Part shown: in pieces, positions 1 through 6,939 of the stretch
Numbering within the stretch: position 1 is the first letter of the stretch
Layout of the letters: every line of letters begins with the position of its first letter
DNA from: DASPKX01 sp035627835
GTDB taxonomy: Bacteria > Verrucomicrobiota > Verrucomicrobiia > Limisphaerales > SXQI01
Reading direction: 5' to 3'
DNA length: 57,212 nucleotides
Assembly: GCA_035627835.1 (NCBI GenBank)
Contig: DASPKX010000046.1
Location: forward strand, 1 to 57,212
Translations under genes and position numbers: made by a program
Notes under the pieces: model-generated
Database searches by the model: none
What the model was told of the DNA's origin: nothing
The model's input: the letters and a program-made list of their open reading frames with translations, nothing else

Positions 1-2
1 CT

Positions 3-98
3 GCGGCTGCCCGCCCCCATTATCAGAAGGTCTTGGAGTTGGAGCCGCAGCATCCCCGCGCGCCGGAGATACGGTATTGGCTGGCTTCACGGCAGTGA
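3..98 (+). CDS. C-terminal end of a TPR-type protein (partial)
   Basis: The reading frame is open from the left edge of the window to a TGA at 96-98 and gives 31 residues. It contains HYQKVLELEPQHPRAPEIRY, the pattern of a last tetratricopeptide helix pair (YQKVLELEPQHP followed by an ARYW-like helix). The start lies outside the window. The family call rests on this one repeat only, so function cannot be stated. It is convergent with the toxin gene at 105-443, with 6 bp between the two stops. Confidence 0.5.
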   Translation, partial: AAARPHYQKVLELEPQHPRAPEIRYWLASRQ

Positions 99-104
99 AG
101 GCAA

Positions 105-443
105 TTAAGCGTGCACCTCCACGAGTTTTTCCCCAGCTTGCAATCGCGCCAGAATATCGGGCCAGAGCACAGTTAACCAGGTTAACAAACTCCCATTGCT
201 GCAGTTACCTTTTCGTAACCAAACCACCGCTGGACCTGTGGCTCTTTGTGCCGCAGCGGCGTGAGGAAGAAAATCCTGGTCTTTCGTCACCAGCACCATC
301 CCTTCCCGCTCGCAGAAGCGACGGATGAGAGCATCCGATGAAGTTCCGTAACCTATATCAGTGACGTGCGCCGCTTCGTGACCCTGCCGCTCGATCCAGC
401 GAGCCAGCGCAGGGGGAAGTTGGGCGTCCACCAAGAATCTCAC
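105..443 (-). CDS. DUF5615 PIN-like toxin of a DUF433/DUF5615 module
   Basis: The 112-residue protein starts MRFLVDAQLPPALARWIERQG and has VTKDQDFL near residue 55. These are the two acidic motifs (D6 and the KDxDF block) of the DUF5615 PIN-like family. In known modules of this type such proteins are putative RNase toxins, and activity here is inferred. The start overlaps the stop of the antitoxin gene by 4 bp (440-443), so the two are translationally coupled. The C-terminus is not the usual NINFA-type ending, so it may be a divergent family member. A second module of the same type lies at 24559-25193. Confidence 0.8.
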   Translation of the reverse strand: MRFLVDAQLPPALARWIERQGHEAAHVTDIGYGTSSDALIRRFCEREGMVLVTKDQDFLPHAAAAQRATGPAVVWLRKGNCSNGSLLTWLTVLWPDILARLQAGEKLVEVHA

Positions 444-664
444 GCAGCATGCAGCACAGGGTGATCTGCCTGTTGTGCGGCGTAGGCAAGGGCTGCTCGG
501 ATGTCCTCAGGTTCCAAGTAGGGAAAATCAGCAAGTATTTCTTCCTGAGAGACTCCGTCAGCAAGCATGCCAAGCACGTCGGAAACCCGGATTCGCATCT
601 GCCGGATGCACGGGCGCCCTCCGCACTTGTCTGCTTCGATGGTAATGCGATCTAGCAGGTTCAT
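440..664 (-). CDS. DUF433 antitoxin
   Basis: The 74-residue protein has ITIEADKCGGRPCIRQMRIR followed by VSDVLGMLADGVSQEEILAD and DFPYLEPEDIRAAL, the full DUF433 signature. This is a winged-helix-like DNA-binding fold related to the VapB-type antitoxins. It is the first gene of a two-gene operon and should neutralise, and probably autoregulate, the DUF5615 protein encoded immediately downstream. AAGG sits 7 nt before the ATG at 664. The fold is complete for the family (about 70-80 residues) and nothing looks broken. Confidence 0.85.
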   Translation of the reverse strand: MNLLDRITIEADKCGGRPCIRQMRIRVSDVLGMLADGVSQEEILADFPYLEPEDIRAALAYAAQQADHPVLHAA

Positions 665-735
665 TCAGATACCTTAACCGACGCTGGAGCCGTAAACAAG
701 GTTGCTCCGTTTTGCCGGTGGTTCTGCTTCTCCCG

Positions 736-763
736 TTGCTCGCGGGCGGTTTTCAGGCATAAT
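736..763 (+). promoter_or_regulatory. Candidate promoter placing a leaderless start for the DUF1501 gene
   Basis: TTGCTC at 736-741 and CATAAT at 758-763 are separated by 16 nt. Only 6 nt separate the -10 box from the ATG at 770, so transcription would begin at or next to the start codon. No Shine-Dalgarno sequence is present. This is motif matching by eye and has not been tested. Confidence 0.4.
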
Positions 764-769
764 GCCCGC

Positions 770-2227
770 ATGATCATCCAGCCAGCTTTGCACTCGCGCC
801 GCGCGTTTTTGGCGCGAACCAGCGCGGGCTTTGGAGCGCTGGCAATGAATGCGCTGCTGCGGCTGGACGCGCGGGCTGAGTTGGTCAACAAGCCGAAGAT
901 TGACCCGCTGAATCCGTATGCGCCGCGCGCTCCACACTTCGCGCCCACAGCGAAGTCAGTCATTTTCCTGTTCATGGTGGGCGGGCCATCGCAGATCGAC
1001 ACTTTCGATTACAAGCCCGAGCTGCAAAAGCTAAACGGCAAGCCAACGCCTGACTCCATCAAGAAAGCGGTGGAGGCGACTCGTTTCGCGAATGTTTTCC
1101 ACGGATGCAAAGAGGAGCTGCTGGCAAGTCCCTTTAAATTTAGCCAGCACGGGCAGAGTGGGATGTGGGTGAGCGAGCTTTACCCAAAAGTCGCGGAGCA
1201 TGTGGATGATCTTTGCTTCATTCACTCGCTCCAGGCGGACAGCAACAACCACGCGCCCGCGAGCTACCAAATGCACACCGGCGACATCAAGCCGGGCAAA
1301 GCGAGCTTGGGTTCATGGGTGACGTACGGCCTCGGGACGGAAAACCAGGATCTGCCCGGGTATGTGGCTTTGTTTGATGCCGGCCCGCTAGGCGGCGCGG
1401 CGAATTACTCGAATGGATTTTTGCCAGCGGCTTTCCAACCCACGCGCTTGCGCGACAAAGGCACACCAGTGCTGGATCTGTTGCCACCCAACGAGTTTGC
1501 GGCAGGGCAAAGGGATTCGCTCGATCTCATCAAAGCTCTCAACATTGAGCATCGCCAGAGTAGGCCTGGGTTCACGGAGCTGGATGCGCGCATCGCCAGT
1601 TACGAGCTGGCTTACCGGATGCAATCGGCTGCCTTGGAAGTTGGCAATATTGACGGGGAACCTCAGCATATTCGCCGTGATTATGCGCTCGAGCACGAGG
1701 ACAAGAAGACGGTGAGCTTCGGGCGAAAATGCTTGATGGCCCGCCGCCTGGTGGAGCGCGGTGTTCGCTTCGTGCAAGTGTATGACATGCCCGACAAGGA
1801 TGGTTGGGACGCGCATGACAAGCTGACGAACAATCACACCCCGCGCGCGCGCTGGACTGATGCCCCGATCGCCGCGTTGTTAAAGGACTTAAAGCAACGC
1901 GGTCTGCTGGACTCAACGCTGGTTGTGTGGGCAAGTGAATTTGGGCGCACCCCGATGATGCAAGGTGATCATGGGCGCCAGCACAACGCGGCCGGTTTCA
2001 CTGTTTGGATGGCCGGTGGTGGAGTGAAGCCGGGGCGGATCGGGGCCACCGACGAAATCGGCCTCATGGCCGTCAAAGACCCGCACCCTTTCAAAGACCT
2101 CCATGCAACAATCCTGAAGGCCATGGGCCTCGATCACGAGGAGCTGGGATTCGAAGTTAGCGGGCGTGTGGAGCGTCTGACGGGCGTCTTCGGCTCGGCG
2201 AAAGCGATTCCCGGCGTGCTCGGGTAA
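770..2227 (+). CDS. DUF1501 domain-containing Tat-exported protein
   Basis: The 485-residue protein starts with a twin-arginine leader (SRRAFLA at residues 9-15, then a hydrophobic stretch), so folded export by Tat is expected. The DUF1501 sulfatase/phosphatase-like fold is shown by FLFMVGGPSQIDTFDYKP at about residue 66, the central IDGEPQHIRRDYALE block, and WASEFGRTPMMQGDHGRQHN near residue 390. In Planctomycetes and Verrucomicrobia these genes are usually adjacent to a DUF1549/DUF1553 cytochrome gene. Here that partner is about 40 kb away at 42195-45548. The substrate of the family is not known. Length is normal. Confidence 0.88.
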   Translation: MIIQPALHSRRAFLARTSAGFGALAMNALLRLDARAELVNKPKIDPLNPYAPRAPHFAPTAKSVIFLFMVGGPSQIDTFDYKPELQKLNGKPTPDSIKKAVEATRFANVFHGCKEELLASPFKFSQHGQSGMWVSELYPKVAEHVDDLCFIHSLQADSNNHAPASYQMHTGDIKPGKASLGSWVTYGLGTENQDLPGYVALFDAGPLGGAANYSNGFLPAAFQPTRLRDKGTPVLDLLPPNEFAAGQRDSLDLIKALNIEHRQSRPGFTELDARIASYELAYRMQSAALEVGNIDGEPQHIRRDYALEHEDKKTVSFGRKCLMARRLVERGVRFVQVYDMPDKDGWDAHDKLTNNHTPRARWTDAPIAALLKDLKQRGLLDSTLVVWASEFGRTPMMQGDHGRQHNAAGFTVWMAGGGVKPGRIGATDEIGLMAVKDPHPFKDLHATILKAMGLDHEELGFEVSGRVERLTGVFGSAKAIPGVLG

Positions 2228-2240
2228 CCACTCGGTTACC
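2223..2240. terminator. Hairpin spanning two convergent stop codons
   Basis: GGTAACC (2223-2229) pairs perfectly with GGTTACC (2234-2240) around the loop ACTC. The stem contains the TAA stop of the DUF1501 gene on the plus strand and the TAA stop of the 48-residue ORF on the minus strand. There is no T-tract on either side, so it is at best a weak or factor-assisted bidirectional terminator. Confidence 0.35.
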
Positions 2241-2382
2241 GTTTGCCGCTCGTGCCCGAGGGCTTTAACAATTCGCGACCGACTGCTTTCGCATAAAAAG
2301 GGATCTTCGCGCCCCGGTTCTCCGCCTCCTGCTGCTCGCGGCCACGCTGATAATCTGACTTTTGGGACTTGCTCCGTTTCAT
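2236..2382 (-). CDS. Small basic hypothetical protein, 48 residues
   Basis: An ATG at 2380-2382 (read on the minus strand) opens 48 codons ending in TAA at 2236-2238. The protein begins MKRSKSQKSDYQRGREQQEA and ends LLKPSGTSGKR. It is highly charged, with no membrane segment and no cysteine. The composition looks like a genuine small soluble or nucleic-acid-binding protein rather than an antisense shadow, because no other gene lies on either strand here. It is convergent with DUF1501 and shares a hairpin with its stop. No good ribosome binding site is seen. The family is not recognised. Confidence 0.45.
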   Translation of the reverse strand: MKRSKSQKSDYQRGREQQEAENRGAKIPFYAKAVGRELLKPSGTSGKR

Positions 2383-2427
2383 TCGTGAATCTGTCCCACG
2401 AAATCGCCCGTCATATCGGGGAGGCTG

Positions 2428-3522
2428 ATGCTGCTCGACTCGGGACTTCGCCCTATTTATCGTCCCACCGTGCTACGCGATTTGATTGTTTCTTACCTCA
2501 GCAAAGGCATGGATCTGCCGGAAGACGGCATCAAAAGCGCTGTGGCGAGCCTGGTTGATTCAGGCGTTATGCCCGAGGAGAAGGCCGATTTCCTGTGTGC
2601 ATTGGCCGCAAAAGGGGAAACTGCGATTGAGATCGCCGGATTCGCGCAGCACTTGCGATCGCTCTCCACCGTCCCACCTATTTCCAGGGATGTGCGCGCA
2701 CTCGGAATCTTGGATGTTTGTGGCACCGGCGGTGATCATCAGAACACCTTTAATATCTCCACAACTGTCGCGCTCATCGCGGCCGCGTCTGGAGTTTACG
2801 TGGCGAAGCATGGCAACCGCGCGATCACTTCCACCTCCGGCAGCGCGGATGTGTTGGAAGCTCTTGGTGTTCGCATTGACTTGTTGCCTCATGAAGCCGC
2901 GGCGTGCCTGGAGAAGCATCAGTTCGCGTTTTTCTTTGCGCAGAATTATCACCCCGCGTTCCGCCACATCGGCCCAGCGCGCAAGATTTGCGCGGAGCGG
3001 AAACAGCGCACGATTTTTAATCTGATGGGGCCATTGCTGAACCCAGCACATCCTTCGGCGCAATTGGTTGGCGTGCCTCGCCCGGAGTATTGCGAGCCAA
3101 TTGCGCATGTCTTGCAGAGCCTCGGTGTCTCCCGCGCGATGGTGGTTTCCGGCGCGTTGGGGGAGGGCTTTCTGGACGAGGTTTCGCTCGGCGGCCCCAC
3201 GACTATCGCGGAATTCTATCAGGATCGCGGGTTCAGCCTCTCCACGTTAACCCCGGACGACTTCGGTCTAGCTCCAGCCTCTGCTGAAGCGATCCGGGGT
3301 GGCTCTCGTGAGGACAACGCCGCCACACTGCGAGCCATCCTGGCGGGGGAAGAGAAAGGGCCAAAGCTATCCGCAACGCTCTTGAATGCTGGCGCAGCCC
3401 TTTTCGTGGCGGGGCGCACCCGGAGCATTGGAGATGGGATTGATATGGCGCAGCAAATGATCTCTTCCGGAGCAGCCCTCGCGAAGCTTGAAGCCGTTCG
3501 GAAGTTCGAGCCGAATCACTAA
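2428..3522 (+). CDS. trpD: Anthranilate phosphoribosyltransferase
   Basis: TrpD transfers phosphoribosyl from PRPP to anthranilate, the second step of tryptophan synthesis in the cytosol. The 364-residue protein shows the family motifs in order: VCGTGGDHQNTFNIST near residue 97 (PRPP/Mg), KHGNRAITSTSGSADVLEAL near 127, and NLMGPLLNPAHPSAQLVG near 199. GGGGAGG lies just upstream of the ATG at 2428 with a short spacer, which supports this start. The first ~20 residues are not part of the normal fold, so an internal GTG start at 2470 is possible. No other trp gene is nearby, so it stands alone. Confidence 0.93.
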   Translation: MLLDSGLRPIYRPTVLRDLIVSYLSKGMDLPEDGIKSAVASLVDSGVMPEEKADFLCALAAKGETAIEIAGFAQHLRSLSTVPPISRDVRALGILDVCGTGGDHQNTFNISTTVALIAAASGVYVAKHGNRAITSTSGSADVLEALGVRIDLLPHEAAACLEKHQFAFFFAQNYHPAFRHIGPARKICAERKQRTIFNLMGPLLNPAHPSAQLVGVPRPEYCEPIAHVLQSLGVSRAMVVSGALGEGFLDEVSLGGPTTIAEFYQDRGFSLSTLTPDDFGLAPASAEAIRGGSREDNAATLRAILAGEEKGPKLSATLLNAGAALFVAGRTRSIGDGIDMAQQMISSGAALAKLEAVRKFEPNH

Positions 3523-3584
3523 CCTGTAGAGCCGCGTTAAAAATCACTGCTGACATTCACTTTCAGAAGCGATAAGCGTTCGGC

Positions 3585-4709
3585 ATGTGGATCGTTCTCC
3601 GGCTGGTGATTGCGGTCGGCGCGTTTCTGTTTCGGCTTTTCTACAAACCGCGGCGGGTCGCGGGCAGGTATGAAATCGAGAATGTTCCCATTGAGGTCAA
3701 GGTTCAGAGCCGGAAGAACAAGCTGCCGAACATTACTTTAAGGACGCCGCTCAAATCTCCAGTCCTGTTCAAGATAACACCTGAAGGAGGCACAGACGGC
3801 GTCATGAAAGCCCTGGGCCTGGCCACTGAGTTTCAAACAGGGGATGCCAAGTTCGATGAATCCGCTTACATCGCTTCTGACCATCCTTTCCTCAAACATG
3901 TGTTAACGAACAATCCTGAGATCCGTGAGCAGATCCACCGGGCGCTCGGGTATGGTTTTACTTCAATCGTCGCGAACGGCGTCGCCTTGGAAATGCGCCT
4001 CCCCGACACAAGCGAAGAGCGGGCGATGGAGCATGGGCGCACGATAGCGAAGCTCACGAAGGCGCTCGGCGCCGCCTTGGAGAATGCGCCCAGTCGCCTT
4101 GCTGATCCGTTCCTTTGGCGCGCTTTGGTGGTGGAGGGGATCGTCTGGTCGATCTTTGGCTACGCGCTCGCGGCCGTTCCTGATTTGTTCTTCAACCGAG
4201 CGCCTGTGCATTTAGCCAGCGGTCCGCTTACGATGACCGGGCTAAAACTCGCTGGGCTCGGGTTGATGTTTCTCCTGGCTATGATCGTTCTCACAATGCG
4301 CGGATCCTCCCGCGGGCATCGGATCATTGTGGAGAGTTTTCTCGTGCTGCTGATTGCGCTGCCGGCCGCCGGGGTGCAAGCAGCTTCGGATATCAACCGA
4401 GGCCTGGACCGCGCCCCGAGTGAGCAATACCAATTTGTAATCGAGGAGACGGAAGAGAGAAGGCATCGCCGCCGACGCGGAAGGACGCGTTACACGTATC
4501 ACTTCGCGCTAGGGTCAAACCCGTTGAAACCTGAGCAACCCAGAACCAACCAGGAACTTATTCCGCACCGCTTGCAGGTTCCGTACTCCCTGTATGCTCG
4601 TGCGGGAAAGGGAGACATTCTCGTGATGAATATAAAACCGGGGCGGCTCAACATGCCCTGGTACGAATCGCTCGACGTGCGGCGCGCAGGGCCTAATGAT
4701 CGTTGGTGA
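3585..4709 (+). CDS. Hypothetical membrane protein
   Basis: The 374-residue protein is not recognised as a named family. Residues 1-20 form a hydrophobic anchor, then comes a soluble region of about 150 residues. Three hydrophobic segments follow (roughly 180-200, 213-238 and 250-268), and then a charged linker, EETEERRHRRRRGRTRYTYH. The C-terminal domain of about 80 residues ends in LNMPWYESLDVR. The layout suggests an inner-membrane protein with soluble domains at both ends. Its 3' end overlaps the convergent ferredoxin gene by 17 bp. No signal peptide cleavage site is obvious. Confidence 0.7.
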   Translation: MWIVLRLVIAVGAFLFRLFYKPRRVAGRYEIENVPIEVKVQSRKNKLPNITLRTPLKSPVLFKITPEGGTDGVMKALGLATEFQTGDAKFDESAYIASDHPFLKHVLTNNPEIREQIHRALGYGFTSIVANGVALEMRLPDTSEERAMEHGRTIAKLTKALGAALENAPSRLADPFLWRALVVEGIVWSIFGYALAAVPDLFFNRAPVHLASGPLTMTGLKLAGLGLMFLLAMIVLTMRGSSRGHRIIVESFLVLLIALPAAGVQAASDINRGLDRAPSEQYQFVIEETEERRHRRRRGRTRYTYHFALGSNPLKPEQPRTNQELIPHRLQVPYSLYARAGKGDILVMNIKPGRLNMPWYESLDVRRAGPNDRW

Positions 4710-5067
4710 GGGGGTTCACAGCGAAGGCGTATTCCTCAACAATTTTCCCGCGCAGGAGATGCTCCTGGATAATGCGCTCCAGAACTTCAGGTGTGCAATT
4801 GCGATACCAAACCCCTTCTGGATACACGAGCGCGATGGGGCCTTCGCAGCAGACCCGCAGGCAGTTAACCTTGCTTCGGAACACGAGCGGCTCCGGGCCC
4901 ACCATTCCCAGTTCTTTCAAACGATCCTTCAGAAACTCCCATGACCTGAGACCTTCCTTCCATGAGCAGCACTCGGGCTTGCTCTGGTCCGCGCAGAGGA
5001 AGATATGCCGCCGAAATTCCCGCACTCCGAGCGACTGCACGCACTTCTCCAGTTCCCTCAAACTCAT
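4693..5067 (-). CDS. Thioredoxin-like [2Fe-2S] ferredoxin
   Basis: The 124-residue protein has HIFLCADQSKPECCS near the N-terminus and NCLRVCCEGPIALVYPEGVW near residue 80. This matches the C-x(8-12)-C ... C-x3-C pattern and the YPEGVWY tail of thioredoxin-like [2Fe-2S] ferredoxins (NuoE/Shethna-like), so it should bind one 2Fe-2S cluster in the cytosol and carry electrons. I chose the ATG at 5067 because the 25 residues available upstream are low-complexity and extend the fold beyond its usual N-terminus. The redox partner is not evident from the neighbours. Confidence 0.82.
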   Translation of the reverse strand: MSLRELEKCVQSLGVREFRRHIFLCADQSKPECCSWKEGLRSWEFLKDRLKELGMVGPEPLVFRSKVNCLRVCCEGPIALVYPEGVWYRNCTPEVLERIIQEHLLRGKIVEEYAFAVNPLTNDH

Positions 5068-5162
5068 CAACCAAAACAGTATGTGGATCGCCCGCAGGCG
5101 CAATAACTTCAAAGCATGGGTTTGCCCTTGACCCACCCGCAAGGCTTTCTCACCTTTGCTCC

Positions 5163-5843
5163 ATGTTCAGCAAATTGATGGCCGTGATGGTTGCCGCATT
5201 GGCGTTGGCCGGGTGCGCAACCTCGCCAAGTGGAGGCAAACAGGGGAAGTGGACGACTCTGTTCGACGGCAAAGGGGCTCCTGCATTCCGAGGGTACAAT
5301 CAAACCAATTTCCCTTCTAAAGCCTGGATCATCGAAGAAGGCGCGTTGAAGACGGTTCCCGGCGCAGCCATCGATCTGGTCACGCTGGAGGAATACGACG
5401 ATTTCGAATTGGAGTTTGAATGGAAGGTGCCGCCAGGCGGAAATAGCGGCGTTTTCTACAACGCCTCTGAAACGAGCGGTCCCATCTGGTATACAGGCCC
5501 TGAGTACCAGGTGCTTGATGATGCGCGCCATCCAGACGGCCGGAACCCACTGACCAGCGCCGGAGCCCTCTACGGCCTGCGCGTTCCGGAGGGAAAAACG
5601 CTTAATCCGGTCGGTGAATACAACACGAGCCGCATCGTTTCCAAGGGCGCCCATGTCGAGCATTGGCTTAACGGGAAGAAAGTTGTGGATTACACTTGGG
5701 GCTCGCCCGAAATCGCCGCCTTAATCCAAAAGAGCAAGTTCAAGGATCTCCCTGGGTTCATGAAAAAGGACAGCGGCTTGATTGGCTTTCAGCATCATGG
5801 AGAGATAGTTTGGTTCCGTAACATTCGAATTCGCCGCATATGA
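5163..5843 (+). CDS. DUF1080 lipoprotein (3-keto-disaccharide hydrolase-like)
   Basis: The 226-residue protein has a lipoprotein leader (MAVMVAALALAGC lipobox) and a DUF1080 jelly-roll domain. Visible motifs are WTTLFDGKGAPAFRGYN, YDDFELEFEWKVPPGGNSGV, GPEYQVLDDARHPDG and GLIGFQHHGEIVWFRNIRIR. DUF1080 proteins include 3-keto-glycoside hydrolases and carbohydrate-binding laminin-G-like folds, so the exact activity here is inferred. The ATG at 5163 is chosen because it begins the lipoprotein signal. It is the first gene of a three-gene operon whose genes overlap by ATGA. The upstream extension to 4962 is antisense to the ferredoxin gene and is rejected. Confidence 0.87.
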   Translation: MFSKLMAVMVAALALAGCATSPSGGKQGKWTTLFDGKGAPAFRGYNQTNFPSKAWIIEEGALKTVPGAAIDLVTLEEYDDFELEFEWKVPPGGNSGVFYNASETSGPIWYTGPEYQVLDDARHPDGRNPLTSAGALYGLRVPEGKTLNPVGEYNTSRIVSKGAHVEHWLNGKKVVDYTWGSPEIAALIQKSKFKDLPGFMKKDSGLIGFQHHGEIVWFRNIRIRRI

Positions 5844-6541
5844 AGTTGTTAAGCTTGCTCCTGGCCCTGGGCCTTTCATTCAGCGCCCTCGCCCAACAAC
5901 CAAACAGCCTGACCACAGAGGAGGAGAAGGCCGGATGGCGTTTGCTGTTCGATGGCAAGACCCTCAACGGCTGGCGCAGCTTCGGCAAACAATCAGCGCC
6001 ATCTCAAGGCTGGGTCGTGGAAAAAGGGTTGCTTCACCTTAAGCCCGGCTCGAAGGCTGGCGACATCATCACCACTGACAAATTCGAGGAGTTCGAGCTT
6101 GAATGGGACTGGCGGATTGCGCCGAAAGCTAACAACGGCCTCAAATATTTCATACTGGAGGAGCGGAAGCAGGCGATCGGCCACGAATACCAAATGATCG
6201 ATGACAGCACAGCGCCGCAGCGCAAGCACCTGACCGCGTCATTCTACGACGTGCTCCCGCCTTCCACCTCCGTTAAGCCGAACCCGCCTGGCGAATGGAA
6301 CACCTCGCGCATTCTCGTGCAGGGCAAAACGGTGACTCATTGGTTGAACCGGGAGAAAGCTCTGGAATACACCTTTGGCGACGTTGACCTGAAGAAAGCC
6401 CTCGCAATGAGCAAGTTCAAGGATGTCGCTGGCTTCGGCGAACGGCAAAAAGGCCATATTCTTTTGACCGATCATAACGACGAGGTTTGGTATCGCTCGA
6501 TCAAGATTCGCGATCTGTCAGGCAAGGCTCCTGCGAAATGA
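5840..6541 (+). CDS. Second DUF1080 secreted protein
   Basis: The 233-residue protein starts with a Sec signal, MKLLSLLLALGLSFSALAQ, and is soluble, unlike its lipoprotein neighbour. The DUF1080 fold shows as WRLLFDGKTLNGWRSFG, FEEFELEWDWRIAPKANNG, GHEYQMIDDS and GHILLTDHNDEVWYRSIKIR. It overlaps the previous stop by ATGA at 5840-5843, so translation is coupled. The two proteins are clear paralogues and probably act on the same glycoside in the periplasm. One is lipid-anchored and the other is soluble. Confidence 0.87.
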   Translation: MKLLSLLLALGLSFSALAQQPNSLTTEEEKAGWRLLFDGKTLNGWRSFGKQSAPSQGWVVEKGLLHLKPGSKAGDIITTDKFEEFELEWDWRIAPKANNGLKYFILEERKQAIGHEYQMIDDSTAPQRKHLTASFYDVLPPSTSVKPNPPGEWNTSRILVQGKTVTHWLNREKALEYTFGDVDLKKALAMSKFKDVAGFGERQKGHILLTDHNDEVWYRSIKIRDLSGKAPAK

Positions 6542-6888
6542 GGAACGCTCCCACCTTTGCCGCGTGCATGGTTGCTGCGGTTACGTTCTTTGCATTCGGA
6601 TGCAAAAGCTCCGGGCGCGCCAATGGTGAGGCCAAGCCGGCGCCGATCATCACGGCCAGCACCAACGTTGTTGGCAAGGTCGCGTCGGTAAACCCGCAGC
6701 TTCGTTATGTGGTGGTGGAATTCCCCCCTGGCTCCACGCTGCCCAGCGTTGAGCAGCGCATGAATGTTTATCGCGGAGCTTTGAAGGTGGGCGAGCTGAA
6801 GATCACCGGGCCCTCACGGAACAATAACACGGCAGGGGATATCACTGCCGGGGAAGCTGCCACTGGCGACGTGGTCCGCGTTGACTAA
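6538..6888 (+). CDS. Small lipoprotein of the DUF1080 operon
   Basis: The 116-residue protein has a lipoprotein leader ending FFAFGCKSS. The remaining ~95 residues form a compact domain beginning VVGKVASVNPQLRYVVVEFP, then MNVYRGALKVGELKITGPSR, ending in TGDVVRVD. This VGKV...VYR...KVGELKI...GD.VR pattern resembles small beta-rich lipoproteins of the phylum, but I cannot name the family. The ATG at 6538 is inside the TGA of the previous gene (ATGA overlap), which decides the start. A strong hairpin lies downstream. Confidence 0.72.
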   Translation: MRNAPTFAACMVAAVTFFAFGCKSSGRANGEAKPAPIITASTNVVGKVASVNPQLRYVVVEFPPGSTLPSVEQRMNVYRGALKVGELKITGPSRNNNTAGDITAGEAATGDVVRVD

Positions 6889-6894
6889 AAAGAA

Positions 6895-6924
6895 GCCCAC
6901 GCATCTCCAGAGAAATGCGTGGGC
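6895..6924 (-). terminator. Terminator between convergent genes (T-tract on minus strand)
   Basis: GCCCACGCAT (6895-6904) pairs perfectly with ATGCGTGGGC (6915-6924). Read on the minus strand the hairpin is followed by TTCTTTTT, so it terminates the phosphorylase gene. On the plus strand there is no T-tract, but the same stem would slow readthrough from the lipoprotein operon. Confidence 0.8.
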
Positions 6925-6939
6925 CAGTTGAGTGTCTTC

